Notes: generated from the sequence alone by a model not told the origin. A stretch of 64,000 bases of DNA from Phycisphaerales bacterium (GCA_040217175.1 JAVJNT010000002.1:310001-374000), one strand, 5' to 3'; positions 54,984 to 63,650 are shown, numbered from the stretch's first letter. A program made the numbers and translations.

Positions 54984-55439
54984 ATGGCACGCACGATCTC
55001 GCTGGTAGTTTTGATGGCCTTCACACTCGCACTGGCGCTCGGGCTGCCCGCATGCGGGGAGAACTCGACGCCCGCCGCGTCGATCGGCTCGGCCCAGTCG
55101 GTCGTGTCGCTCGCCGAGGGTCGTTCGCTCTACCAAACGCACTGCATGATGTGCCACCAGCCGCAGGGCGAGGGCGTCGTCGGCCAACAGCCGGCGCTGG
55201 CACGCAACCCGGCCGTGGTCGGCGACGTTGCGTATCTCGTTGAGGTCACGGTGCTGGGCCAGGGCGACCACGAGGGCGCGCTGGCGGCGACGGGCAAGTA
55301 CCGCCAGCAGATGCTGGGCTTCGAGTACCTGAGCGACGCCGAGATCGCGGCGATCCTGACCTACGTCCGCCAGTCGTGGGGTAACTCGGCGAGCGCGGTG
55401 AGCGAGGACGAGGTCTGGGAAGTCCGACAAGGGCTCTAG
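54984..55439 (+). CDS. Cytochrome c-type lipoprotein
   Basis: 151 residues from ATG 54984. The N-terminus ends LALALGLPACGENS (Cys24 as lipobox), so it should be lipid-anchored in the periplasm. The heme site is HCMMCHQPQGEG (CxxCH, Cys54-Cys57-His58), and the axial ligand is probably Met110 (YRQQMLGFEYLSD). The domain ends with the usual EIAAILTYVRQSWGN helix. It matches single-heme cytochrome c (class I) proteins that shuttle electrons. No oxidase genes are adjacent, so its partner is unknown. Confidence 0.88.
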   Translation: MARTISLVVLMAFTLALALGLPACGENSTPAASIGSAQSVVSLAEGRSLYQTHCMMCHQPQGEGVVGQQPALARNPAVVGDVAYLVEVTVLGQGDHEGALAATGKYRQQMLGFEYLSDAEIAAILTYVRQSWGNSASAVSEDEVWEVRQGL

Positions 55440-55562
55440 TCTCGTCGAAAGAATCCTGCAGACGCGGCCAATTCCTCTTGCATCAGCATCGCCAATCGGC
55501 GACAATGCGGATGTGGGGCAGTACGCCTCAGTTGGAAGCCTGGGTACTCTGGGGGTCTTGAG

Positions 55563-56453
55563 ATGAGCACGTTGATTCGCTCGTTCGTGGTCGCGACGGC
55601 GGCCCTTGGTTCTTCGATGGCGGCCGCGCAGGAGAACGTGTTCGTCCTGTCCAGCGGGAACGCGTTGACCGATGACTCGGTGATCGTGGCGCTCGAGGCG
55701 ATCGGCCATACGGCGACGCTCGGGCCGGAGTACTTCGAGTTCGATGGCAGCGATATCGACCAGTACACCGTGATCTACCTGCAGCCCAACCACAACTGGG
55801 CGTCGGGCGACATGCCCGGCTCGGGCCAGGCCAGCCTCATCGACTTCGTGTGCAAGGGCGGCGGCCTGCTGACCACCGAGTGGACCAGCTACAACGTCTA
55901 CGTGCGTGGCACCTTCCAGGCGCTCGGGCTCATCGTGCCCAGCGACTACACGACGTGGAACACGATGAGCGAGGCGACGTTCACGCTCGACACGCCGGAC
56001 CCGGTCATCAACGCCGGCCTGCCCGACCAGTTCACGTTCCCGCTGACGAGCCTCGCGGGCACCGAATCGCACATCGCGCCGCGCGAGGGCGCCACGAGCT
56101 TCTACACCACCTCGTCGTTTGCCGGCGGATCGGGCGTCGTTGGCTGGGACTGGGGCCTGGGACGCGTAGCGAGCTTCTCCACGGTCAACGGAACGCTGCA
56201 GGTGGGCGACGAGAACTTCCGCCGCCTGATCGGCAACCTGGCGATCTGGGCGGGCGACGCAAGCCCGGGTGGCGGACTGCCGTGCCCGGCCGACTGCGAC
56301 GGCGATGGCACGACCACCATCTTCGACTTCCTGTGCTTCCAGAATCGCTTCGCGATGGGCGACACCGAGGCCGACTGTGATTGCTCGGGTGAGCTGAACC
56401 TGTTCGACTTCCTGTGCTTCCAGAACCTCTTCGCCCTGGGCTGCGACGAGTAG
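55563..56453 (+). CDS. Secreted protein with GATase/ThuA-like fold and dockerin-like GC tail
   Basis: 296 residues from ATG 55563, after GGGGG. Signal peptide to about residue 23 (GSSMAAAQ). Residues about 25-235 read like a class I glutamine-amidotransferase-like or ThuA-like alpha/beta fold: NVFVLSSGNALTDDSVIVAL, YTVIYLQPNHNWASGD, VCKGGGLLTTEWTSY and VGWDWGLGRVASFSTVNG. No catalytic Cys-His pair is clear. The tail has two units with Cys-rich variants, DCDGDGTTTIFDFLCFQNRF and DCDCSGELNLFDFLCFQNLF, ending ALGCDE. The fold assignment is tentative. Confidence 0.65.
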   Translation: MSTLIRSFVVATAALGSSMAAAQENVFVLSSGNALTDDSVIVALEAIGHTATLGPEYFEFDGSDIDQYTVIYLQPNHNWASGDMPGSGQASLIDFVCKGGGLLTTEWTSYNVYVRGTFQALGLIVPSDYTTWNTMSEATFTLDTPDPVINAGLPDQFTFPLTSLAGTESHIAPREGATSFYTTSSFAGGSGVVGWDWGLGRVASFSTVNGTLQVGDENFRRLIGNLAIWAGDASPGGGLPCPADCDGDGTTTIFDFLCFQNRFAMGDTEADCDCSGELNLFDFLCFQNLFALGCDE

Positions 56454-56456
56454 TTC

Positions 56457-57308
56457 TCAGGCGAGCGGCAGCTCCAAACCCACGCCCGCCAGGTCGTCGT
56501 GCAGGGCGATCAGGCGGGCGGTGTCGTCATCGGGCGGGCGGGTGTTGCCGACTTCGTCGATGAGGTTGCATACCGAGTAGCCCTTGCAGGCCTGCTCGTA
56601 GTGACGAAGCCATGCGTTGACCGGCTCGCTCGCCTCGGCAAGCTTCTCGAAGCTCAGCTTGGGCGTGCCCCGGATGCCGATGCGCCAGGGCTTGGGGCTG
56701 AGCCGAGCGCGGAAGCTCCGCTGGGCTCGGCATAAGCGCGCGTAGAGCGGGTCGGCGCCGAGCTCCTCCATGAGCTGATGGGCGTCGTCGCCGTCGGGCT
56801 CCATGCCCGGGCTGGTCAGCAGGTATCGCAGGCCAGCAGCGGTGCGATAGACTCGCGCGCCACGGCTGGCGTCCTGCCGGGCCCAGTGACGCAGGCGTTC
56901 GAGGGGCTCTTCGGTCGGATCGGTCGCCGGCTGCTTGCGACCGAGCAGGCGACCGAGCAGTCCGCCGCCGTTCGACGACGCGCTCGCCTCGAGGTCGACG
57001 TCGATGAACGCCAGCCGGGCGGTATTGAGCACGTTGGCGCCGTACCGGTTGATGGTGATCGCCGCGATGCGATCGCCGGCGTTGTCGCGCAAGTCCTGGA
57101 CGATGGGCTCGGGGAAGTCGCGCTGCTGGTAGGCGTACTGGTGGATGACCTCGCCGTCGGACTCGATCTCTTCGGCGAGCAGCCGCCGGGCCTTTTCCTC
57201 GGCACGCTGGCGTGCGTCGTCGATGCTCGTCTCGGAGGAGGCCCACGCGCCGCGGCCGTAGCCATCGCGTTCGGCCTGCGCCCTTGCCCAGAATCGCGCC
57301 ACTCTCAT
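56457..57308 (-). CDS. Conserved protein of unknown function
   Basis: 283 residues, no signal peptide or membrane segment. Blocks include DARQRAEEKARRLLAEEIES, AITINRYGANVLNTARLAFI followed by DVDLEAS, VYRTAAGLRYLLTSPGMEPD, and GADPLYARLCRAQRSFRARL then SPKPWRIGIRG. I recall near-identical blocks in uncharacterised proteins of other phyla, but no function is known to me. The acidic DVD strand end and RTAAGLR, with conserved SFRARLSPKP, suggest a nucleotide or nucleic-acid enzyme (a primase-like or polymerase-like fold is one idea), which is speculation. It diverges from the lamin-tail gene (54 bases between starts). Confidence 0.6.
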   Translation of the reverse strand: MRVARFWARAQAERDGYGRGAWASSETSIDDARQRAEEKARRLLAEEIESDGEVIHQYAYQQRDFPEPIVQDLRDNAGDRIAAITINRYGANVLNTARLAFIDVDLEASASSNGGGLLGRLLGRKQPATDPTEEPLERLRHWARQDASRGARVYRTAAGLRYLLTSPGMEPDGDDAHQLMEELGADPLYARLCRAQRSFRARLSPKPWRIGIRGTPKLSFEKLAEASEPVNAWLRHYEQACKGYSVCNLIDEVGNTRPPDDDTARLIALHDDLAGVGLELPLA

Positions 57309-57362
57309 GCGATGCCCCCCGGATTGGTGGTCGGATTCGTCGATTCGGGGTAGCCTAGTGGC

Positions 57363-58121
57363 ATGGGGGTGTGCTCGTCTGTCGTGGTGCTGCTTTCGGC
57401 GCTCGCCGGCCAGGTCGGTGAGCCTCGGCCGCCCGCCGCGCCGACCGAGCCCAGTTCACAGGAACGGCCCGCCGAGCAGCCGCTCGTGCCGTTCCCGCAC
57501 CCGTTAATCACCGAGGTGCTGTTTGCCGTGCCGACCAGCGGCGGTGACGCGAACGGCGACGGGAAGCGGAACGCGACTGGCGACGAATTCGTCGAGCTGA
57601 CCAATCCGCACGACGAACCCATCAACCTGGCGGGCTACCGACTCGTCGATCGGCACCGCGGGCAGGACGGCCGATTCGCGTTTACCTTCCCCGACCTGAT
57701 GCTCGAGCCCGGGCAGACCGCGGTGGTGTTCAACGGACTAGGGGCAAGCTGGACCGGACCGGTCGGCGACACGCACCGCGCACCGCCCGGCCCGAATCCG
57801 CTGTTCGAGGGCGCGTTCGTCTTCACAGCAGGCGTGCAGTCCCGGTTCTTGGCATTGGCGAACACCGCCGACTTCGTGCTGCTGGAGAATGCGTTGCGCG
57901 TACCAGTGCACGTGGTGGTCTGGGGCGATCCCGATGAGGCTCCGCCCACCGAGGCCTACCAGACCGACACGATCACGAGCATCCCACGCGGGAGCGTGCA
58001 GCGGACCGAGGCGACCGGCGCGATGGCGGCCCACGACCGCATCGACGGGAAGACGTGCAGCCCGGGCGTGGCCTTCCCCAAGCGCCCGTCGCCGCAAGCC
58101 GAACCGGTCGAGACGCCCTGA
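57363..58121 (+). CDS. Secreted lamin-tail-domain protein
   Basis: 252 residues. A short signal-like start (CSSVVVLLSALAGQVGE) leads to a Pro/Glu-rich stretch (to about 45). The lamin tail domain (about 48-205) shows PLITEVLFAVPTSGGDANGD, GDEFVELTNPHDEPINLAGY, FTFPDLMLEPGQTAVVFNGL and TADFVLLENALRVPVHVVVW. Lamin tail domains in bacterial secreted proteins are beta-sandwich modules for attachment to surfaces, usually together with nucleases or phosphatases; here it is alone. The C-terminal GSVQRTEATGAMAAHDRIDG and KTCSPGVAFPK follow the family. nuoE follows 80 bases later. Confidence 0.78.
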   Translation: MGVCSSVVVLLSALAGQVGEPRPPAAPTEPSSQERPAEQPLVPFPHPLITEVLFAVPTSGGDANGDGKRNATGDEFVELTNPHDEPINLAGYRLVDRHRGQDGRFAFTFPDLMLEPGQTAVVFNGLGASWTGPVGDTHRAPPGPNPLFEGAFVFTAGVQSRFLALANTADFVLLENALRVPVHVVVWGDPDEAPPTEAYQTDTITSIPRGSVQRTEATGAMAAHDRIDGKTCSPGVAFPKRPSPQAEPVETP

Positions 58122-58201
58122 ACGCGTGAGCCCGGGCGGGGGTGGTGCGCGCTACGATCGGACCGACTGAGCCAGCGAACGTCCCCCTCGGAGCAGCGAC
58201 C

Positions 58202-58795
58202 ATGGCGTGGATCCCCAAGCCCTCGGCAACGACCCAGATCGAGCGGCGCGACGAGCCCTACCTGACCCAGGCCATGCGCGACGAGCTTCGCGAGCGCTAT
58301 TTGCCGCGATTCGAGACCACGCTGGCCGCGCTGCTGCCCGCCCTGCACATGATCCAGCACGAATACCACTGGGTGCCGCCGCAGGCGATGGAAGAGATCG
58401 CCGAGTTCCTCGAGCTCTCGCCGGCGGACGTCATGGACACGGCCAGCTTCTACGAGGAGTACGCCCTGGCGCCGCGGGGCCGGCACGTCATCGGCGTGTG
58501 CCGCTCGATCGCGTGTGAGTTCTGCGGGCAGCCCGAGGTGAGCGAGGCGATCAAGGAAGCGCTCGACATCGACGTGGGCGAAACGACCAAGGACGACAAG
58601 ATGTGCCTGGTCGAGCTGGAGTGCATCGGTTCGTGCGGCACCGCGCCGGTGGCGCTCTACGACGAGGAGCTGCACGAGCAGCTCACGCCCGAGCGAGCGG
58701 CCCAGCTTGCAAAGCAACTCCAGTCGTCCGACGACGCCCCCAGGGCCACGGGGCGCGAAGGCCTGAGCCCAGAAGCCGTCAGCATTCCGGACTGA
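58202..58795 (+). CDS. nuoE: NADH-quinone oxidoreductase subunit E (24 kDa, [2Fe-2S])
   Basis: 197 residues from ATG 58202. NuoE carries the N1a [2Fe-2S] cluster of complex I next to the NADH/FMN subunit NuoF. The four cluster cysteines are in the family spacing: Cys100 and Cys105 (VCRSIACEFCG), Cys141 and Cys145 (CIGSCGTAP). The N-terminal helical part has LLPALHMIQHEYHWVPPQAM and ELSPADVMDTASFYEEYAL. The last 30 residues are a variable tail. No other nuo gene is within 58 kb upstream, and the gene after it is on the other strand, so nuoF/G must be elsewhere or this belongs to a different NADH- or formate-linked complex. Confidence 0.9.
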   Translation: MAWIPKPSATTQIERRDEPYLTQAMRDELRERYLPRFETTLAALLPALHMIQHEYHWVPPQAMEEIAEFLELSPADVMDTASFYEEYALAPRGRHVIGVCRSIACEFCGQPEVSEAIKEALDIDVGETTKDDKMCLVELECIGSCGTAPVALYDEELHEQLTPERAAQLAKQLQSSDDAPRATGREGLSPEAVSIPD

Positions 58796-59356
58796 TCACG
58801 CGTCGATCGGAGGGGCGCCGTCATGCCCGGCCGCGTCTTGGGAAAGCTCGGCGTCGGGGAGATCGGCCGCCAGGCGGATGGCCCGCTCGAGTTCGTCGCT
58901 CCGCAGGCTCCCGATGAGCATGGACTTGTCCTTGTCGCCGGCGGTGTAGTGGACGTGCACGCCGCGGTCTCCGCTGACGTTCAGCACCCATCCGAACTTG
59001 CGAGAGATACGCACGCCCCAGCCGCCGCAATCCATGAGCGGGTTGTACGTGATGGCGCGGGCGTCGCGGACCTGCTCGATCGCCACGACGAATCGGAAGA
59101 AGACCAGCGCCCGCACGCGGATCTCTCGCTCGGTGACGGTCGTCCGCATCGGCAGTTGCATGAGCAGCAGCGGCAGGCCGAGGCCCAGCACGACGACCAG
59201 CGCGAGCGTGCTCGCGGACTGGCCGCTGCCGATCATGATCGCCAGGACGAGCACCACCGACGAGAGCGTCGAGATGGGGACGAGGTAGCGAACGATCGAG
59301 TTCTGGTGGAGGCGTTGCGTCTCGTGGAAGATCGCGTTTTCCTGCGTCGTCGGCAT
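58796..59356 (-). CDS. Small two-TM protein with PH-like domain
   Basis: 186 residues from ATG 59356. Two closely spaced membrane helices (about 22-45, 47-68; SIVRYLVPISTLSSVVLVLA then LALVVVLGLGLPLLLMQLPM) form a hairpin. The remainder (about 70-165) has a PH-like strand pattern: TTVTEREIRVRALVFFRFVV, AIEQVRDARAITYNPLMDCG, GWGVRISRKFGWVLNVSGDR and GSLRSDELERAIRLA. It resembles bacterial PH (bPH2-type, DUF304-like) membrane proteins of unknown role. It converges on nuoE and ends directly beside it. Confidence 0.65.
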   Translation of the reverse strand: MPTTQENAIFHETQRLHQNSIVRYLVPISTLSSVVLVLAIMIGSGQSASTLALVVVLGLGLPLLLMQLPMRTTVTEREIRVRALVFFRFVVAIEQVRDARAITYNPLMDCGGWGVRISRKFGWVLNVSGDRGVHVHYTAGDKDKSMLIGSLRSDELERAIRLAADLPDAELSQDAAGHDGAPPIDA

Positions 59357-59380
59357 CGTCGGCCGCCCCCCCTGCGTTGC

Positions 59381-59872
59381 GTGCTCGCCCTTGTACTTCC
59401 GGGTCTGCTGCTCGTGCTTTCGGCGTGCGGCGGTCCCAGGCTGACGATCATCAACGAGTCGAGCGCCTGGCTGCGGCTGCACGCGGGCTCCGAAGTTGAC
59501 GCCCGGCAAGCATACATGACTGGGCCGCTGGCCAGCGACGGTACGGTGACCTTCGGCGTGCCGCCGGGCGCCAGGCACGAGCAGCAGCTCGAACGCGGCG
59601 GCTCGATCTTCGTCCAGCGACGGCTGGGCGTGGTCATGAACCTCTCCGCCGGCCCGAAGCCGGGCAGCGGCGACACGCGGAACCCGTCGTTCAATACCGC
59701 CTTCAGCGTGCGGCTGCCGCCGCCCGGGCCGTACGTGCTCAGGATCACCGGCCAGCCAGGCACGGTCGAGATCACGCGCGTGGACGCCGACGGCCGGCCC
59801 CTGCCCGAGCAGCGCGCGAGCATCTTGCCGACGGCGGCGATGATGCACTGGGACGTGCTGCCTGCGCGGTAG
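59381..59872 (+). CDS. Small secreted or lipoprotein of unknown function
   Basis: 163 residues from GTG 59381, chosen because it precedes a lipobox-type signal (LALVLPGLLLVLSACGG). A GTG at 59324 would add a strongly basic n-region (RRRHRRPPP) but would overlap the divergent gene start. The mature part contains RLTIINESSAWLRLHAGSEV, a FGVPPGARHEQQLERGGSIF block and YVLRITGQPGTVEITRVDAD, all beta-rich. I do not recognise the family. Start and anchoring are uncertain; coding potential is supported by codon pattern and the lipobox. Confidence 0.5.
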   Translation: MLALVLPGLLLVLSACGGPRLTIINESSAWLRLHAGSEVDARQAYMTGPLASDGTVTFGVPPGARHEQQLERGGSIFVQRRLGVVMNLSAGPKPGSGDTRNPSFNTAFSVRLPPPGPYVLRITGQPGTVEITRVDADGRPLPEQRASILPTAAMMHWDVLPAR

Positions 59873-60040
59873 CGCTCGCGCGCATCGACCGGGCGCGGAT
59901 GCGCGCCGCGCGACTGACAGATCGGCAACGCCCCGTGTCTGCAAGTCGACGAAAAACTCCGTGATTGCGCCCGGACCTGCTCGCTCCTTGCAGTGCGGGA
60001 CTTCGACTCCGTCGTCCCCCAACCAACGAAGGAGCAAGCC

Positions 60041-61252
60041 ATGCTGACCCATGCACGCACGATCGTTTCCGCGACGACCATCCTCGTTCTGGCGGGTGCG
60101 TCGATCGGGTATGGCCAGACCATCACCTCCGTCGATCGCGTGAACGCGGAGGGCGAAACGGGCTATACCGGTGGCGTCCACTTCCCGAGCCTGCCGAAGG
60201 TCGACTCGTTCACGCTGACGTGCCCGAGCGACACGTTTTCCAAGGAGATCATGTCCGAGGCGACGGTGAAGTGGAACGCGTCCGTCGGTACCTCGGCCGG
60301 CGTCGAGTGGGGCCCGGTGAAGGCCTCCGTCGAAGCCCAGATGGGCGTGGAGATCGGCCAGAAGAAGACGATCACGCGCACGTACAACTACGGGCCCATT
60401 CCCTGGTACAGCCGCCGGTACTGCATCTTTACTTCCTATGGGATGTTCAGGATCAGGGGCACCGACCGCCGGGGTCGCGCCTTCGAGGTCAACATCTTTA
60501 TCCCCGAGGGCACGTTCACCAAGACCACGCGCGTGGCGCCCGACTGCCCGTGCCCGGAGGTGTCGAGAGCGGCCGACGACGCTCGCCGGTACGCCGACCT
60601 CTTCCCGCCGGCCAGCCCGGTGCATCGCCTGGTCTCCCAGGGCGCCGACGCCATCGAGCTGGCGGGCCTGGGCGGCTACGACGCGCTCGCCAGCGGGCTC
60701 TCGCCGGCCGTCGCGCTCTTCGGCGAGGCCCTGTCGCACGGGGCCGACGAGTCGGTGCTCAACGGCGTCATGGTGACGGCATCGATGGCGCTCGAGGCGG
60801 GCATCGATCTCGAGCTTGCCTACCTGGAGGGCAGCGACCCGTCGACCGGCGGCGCGTACACCGATCCGGACGTCGTCGTCCCGACCGATGCGGCCGCGGC
60901 GGCACGCGACGCGCTCGACGCGGGCCGGGCCATCGCGCACGGCAGCGGTCCGTTCGATCGGTGGGACGAGGCGCTGCGCTGGTACGAGACCGGCGTGCGG
61001 TCGGTCTTTGCCGCCGGCGACGAGCTGGCCGTCCAGATGGAGGTCTCGGACTGCGCAGGCGAGGGATCGATCCCGGCCTCGTGCTGCGTGGCCGACCTCG
61101 ACCTCGATGGCCGGCTGACCATCTGCGACTACCTGGTGTTCCAGAACCTGTTCGCCGCCGGCGACCTCACGGCGGACCTCGACGGCGACGGCGAGCTGAG
61201 CGCGTTCGACTTCTTCGCGTTCCAGAACGCGTTCGATGCGGGCTGCCCGTAG
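60041..61252 (+). CDS. Secreted paralog 1: undescribed core domain with dockerin-like GC tail
   Basis: 403 residues from ATG 60041, 6 bases after AAGGAG. Signal peptide to about residue 26 (GASIGYGQ). The conserved core (about 45-170) has FTLTCPSDTFSKEIMSEATV, an alternating strand block GVEWGPVKASVEAQMGVEIG, RTYNYGPIPWYSRRYCIF and FEVNIFIPEGTFTK. The strand pattern recalls aerolysin/ETX-type beta-hairpin domains, but this is only a resemblance. A helical part (about 175-320) follows, with DDARRYADLFPP and SGADPSTGG-like YLEGSDPSTGGAYTDPDVVV. Two dockerin-like units end DAGCP; a CC pair (SCCVAD) opens the tail. It lies immediately before its close paralog. Confidence 0.75.
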   Translation: MLTHARTIVSATTILVLAGASIGYGQTITSVDRVNAEGETGYTGGVHFPSLPKVDSFTLTCPSDTFSKEIMSEATVKWNASVGTSAGVEWGPVKASVEAQMGVEIGQKKTITRTYNYGPIPWYSRRYCIFTSYGMFRIRGTDRRGRAFEVNIFIPEGTFTKTTRVAPDCPCPEVSRAADDARRYADLFPPASPVHRLVSQGADAIELAGLGGYDALASGLSPAVALFGEALSHGADESVLNGVMVTASMALEAGIDLELAYLEGSDPSTGGAYTDPDVVVPTDAAAAARDALDAGRAIAHGSGPFDRWDEALRWYETGVRSVFAAGDELAVQMEVSDCAGEGSIPASCCVADLDLDGRLTICDYLVFQNLFAAGDLTADLDGDGELSAFDFFAFQNAFDAGCP

Positions 61253-61476
61253 CCGACGACGCTCGGGCCGTTTGCGTGCGGTGGAGGCGGAACCGTCGGA
61301 GCCCAGCTTCGACGCACCGTCTTCGCCGCACGCTCTATGGCGGGCCAGATGGCGTGTTCTGCCAACGAACAGACTGGAAACACCCACAAAAAACGTGACC
61401 GACCCCTGCGAACGGCGCTCCTGGAAGTGTGGGATCTCGAACCGAGCATCCCCTCAACATCTCAAAGGAGCAAGCC

Positions 61477-62685
61477 ATGCCGACCCATGCACGCACGATC
61501 GTCGGAGCGACCACACTCCTCGGCTTCGCGGGGGCATCAGTCGGGTATGGCCAAGACATCACCTCCATCGAGCGCGTCGGGATCTCGGGCCAGCCGTATA
61601 GCGGCCAAGTCTGGACCACGGACCTTCCGAAGGTCGACGCGTTTACGCTGCTCTGCCCGAGCGACACGTTCTCCAAGCAGATCATGTCCGAGGCCACGGT
61701 GCGCTGGAGCGCAACGCTCGGGACGTCGGCCGGCGTCGAATGGGGCCCGGTCAAGGCGGCGGTCGAGACGTCCATGGGCGTCGAGATCGGCGTCAAGAAG
61801 TCGATCACCCGGACGTACAACTACGGACCGATCCCGTGGTTCAGCCGGCGGTACTGCATCATGGTTGCTTACGGCAAGTTCCGCATCAAGGGCACCGATC
61901 GCAGCGGCAAGGCCTTCGACGTCAACGTCTACGTGCCTGAGGGCACGAAGACCGTCTTCGACCGCGTCGCGCCCGACTGCCCGTGCGACGAGGTCGCCGA
62001 CGCGAGCGATGACGCCCGGCGCTACGCCGACACGTTTCCGCCCAGCAGCCCGGCCCACGCGCTCGTCATGACCGGGGCGTCGGCCATCGAAACGGCCGGA
62101 CTCGGCGGCTACGACACGCTCGCCGGCGGGCTGGCCGCCGCGGTCGGCCCGTTCACCGAGGCACGGCTGCATGGCGCCGACGAATTCGTCCTCGACGACA
62201 TCATGCGCAGGGCGTCGACGGCCCTGGATGTGGGCGTCGAGCGCGAGCTCGCGTTCCACACCGGCAGCGATCCGTCCACGGGCGGCTCGTACACCGACCC
62301 GGACGTGGTCGTCTTCACCGATTCGATGGTCGCCGCCCAGGACCACCTCGACCAGGCCCGCGCTCTGGCCCTGGTGCCCGGGCCGCTGGAGCGCTGGGTC
62401 GATGCGCTGCTCGAGTACGAGCTTGCCGTGCAGTCGGTCTTCGCCGTTGATGACGAGATCGTCCTGCTGATGGAAGACGATGCGTGCACGAGCGAGGGCT
62501 CGATCCCCGGCTCGTGCTGCCTCGCGGACCTCGACCTCGACGGCCGACTGACCATCTTCGACTTCCTGGTGTTCCAGAACCTGTTCGCCACGGGCGACCT
62601 CACCGCCGACTTCGACGGCGATGGATCGCTGACGCTGTTCGACTTCCTGGCGTTCCAGAACGCGTTCGACGCCGGCTGCCTGTGA
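61477..62685 (+). CDS. Secreted paralog 2: undescribed core domain with dockerin-like GC tail
   Basis: 402 residues from ATG 61477, 6 bases after AAAGGAG. It is a tandem copy of the gene before it: the leader (THARTIV), FTLLCPSDTFSKQIMSEATV, GVEWGPVKAAVETSMGVEIG, RTYNYGPIPWFSRRYCIM, the DDARRYADTFPPSSPAHALV helix and GSDPSTGGSYTDPDVVV all match. The tail is SCCLADLDLDGRLTIFDFLV and DFDGDGSLTLFDFLAFQNAF, ending DAGCL. The bases around both starts (GGAGCAAGCCATG) are identical. The two differ most in the loop after the signal peptide and in the helical region, which suggests divergence in ligand or partner after duplication. Confidence 0.75.
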   Translation: MPTHARTIVGATTLLGFAGASVGYGQDITSIERVGISGQPYSGQVWTTDLPKVDAFTLLCPSDTFSKQIMSEATVRWSATLGTSAGVEWGPVKAAVETSMGVEIGVKKSITRTYNYGPIPWFSRRYCIMVAYGKFRIKGTDRSGKAFDVNVYVPEGTKTVFDRVAPDCPCDEVADASDDARRYADTFPPSSPAHALVMTGASAIETAGLGGYDTLAGGLAAAVGPFTEARLHGADEFVLDDIMRRASTALDVGVERELAFHTGSDPSTGGSYTDPDVVVFTDSMVAAQDHLDQARALALVPGPLERWVDALLEYELAVQSVFAVDDEIVLLMEDDACTSEGSIPGSCCLADLDLDGRLTIFDFLVFQNLFATGDLTADFDGDGSLTLFDFLAFQNAFDAGCL

Positions 62686-62722
62686 AACCGTGAGAGCCCC
62701 ACGAGCCTCGATCCCTCTCTCC

Positions 62723-62758
62723 GGGCGCCCGCGGCCGACCGGCCTCGGGCGCCCTTCT
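62723..62758. terminator. Hairpin between converging genes, possible bidirectional terminator
   Basis: GGGCGCCCG (62723-62731) pairs with CGGGCGCCC (62746-62754), extended inward by GGCC pairs past one mismatch to a 4-base loop. On the + strand TTCT follows. It separates paralog 2 from the CHAD gene, which is read towards it. Confidence 0.5.
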
Positions 62759-62762
62759 GCGG

Positions 62763-63650
62763 CTACTTCCGCAGCCGCCAGAGCGCTTCGGCGTGCGCAC
62801 GCACGTGCGCGGGCCGCTGCGCGTAGAGCCGGTGGCCGAGGTCGAACGCCTCGGCCTCCAGCGTCCGGCAGCGTGCCGCGATGCGCTCGTGGAGCTCGGC
62901 GCGATGCGCATCGTCGATGGCCGGCCCCGCGGCATCGATCGCGTCGGCCAGCACCCTCAGATCGTGATGATCGCCCAAGAGGTCGCTCAACAGCTTGGCC
63001 TGCTCGCGGACGGGCTCGATGACCGGGCGGAAGAGGCCGCGGAGCAGACGCAGGTGGGAACGGTTGTACTTCACACGCTTGCGCCAATCGTGGAGGCGCT
63101 CGGTCGTTGGCCTGGCCTGGGCCTCGTGCATATCCGACTGGCAGCGGGCGTAAGCCTTCTCGAGGCCCGGGCCGAGGACGTCAAAGCCGCGGGCGTCGAG
63201 CGTCCACTTGCGGGCTCGCTTCCTGGCCTCTGCCATGCGCTCGACGAATGCTTCCAAGCGCTCGACGGCGTCGGACGCCAGCTCGGCGCGTTCGGTCGCG
63301 AGCGCAGCGCGGACCGCAGCGAACGACTCGGCGTCGTCCCGGGTCAATTCATCGAACGCGTCGAGCACGGTCGTCGCGTCGCGCAGATCGGCCAGCAGCC
63401 GGGCGGCGGCGCGGAAGGCGGCGTTCTCACGCTGGTAGCCGTCGAAGCTCGGGCGCACAAGGCGGAGCAGTGCACGGAGTTCCTTGCAGCGCTTGCGCGC
63501 CGCGTGCACGGCCAGGTCAATGTCCTCGCGTGGGGCGTCGGCGGAGCGTGCTTCTTCAACGACGGCGATCGCCTTGTCGAGGCGCTCGACCGCGATGCGC
63601 CGCACGCCGGCGCGGACCTTCTCGGCTGACTGGAACTGGAACGCCACCAC
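62763..63650 (-). CDS. CHAD domain protein
   Basis: 295 residues from GTG 63650, preceded by GGGAGGG. The CHAD pattern is clear: AVHAARKRCKELRALLRLVR, RAAARLLADLRDATTVLDAF, LHDWRKRVKYNRSHLRLLRG and AKLLSDLLGDHHDLRVLADA. These are the two half-repeats with conserved histidines and basic residues. CHAD proteins bind polyphosphate and often neighbour polyphosphate or CYTH genes. The incomplete inorganic pyrophosphatase gene just upstream is a plausible metabolic partner. Cytoplasmic; no membrane segment. Confidence 0.9.
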   Translation of the reverse strand: MVAFQFQSAEKVRAGVRRIAVERLDKAIAVVEEARSADAPREDIDLAVHAARKRCKELRALLRLVRPSFDGYQRENAAFRAAARLLADLRDATTVLDAFDELTRDDAESFAAVRAALATERAELASDAVERLEAFVERMAEARKRARKWTLDARGFDVLGPGLEKAYARCQSDMHEAQARPTTERLHDWRKRVKYNRSHLRLLRGLFRPVIEPVREQAKLLSDLLGDHHDLRVLADAIDAAGPAIDDAHRAELHERIAARCRTLEAEAFDLGHRLYAQRPAHVRAHAEALWRLRK

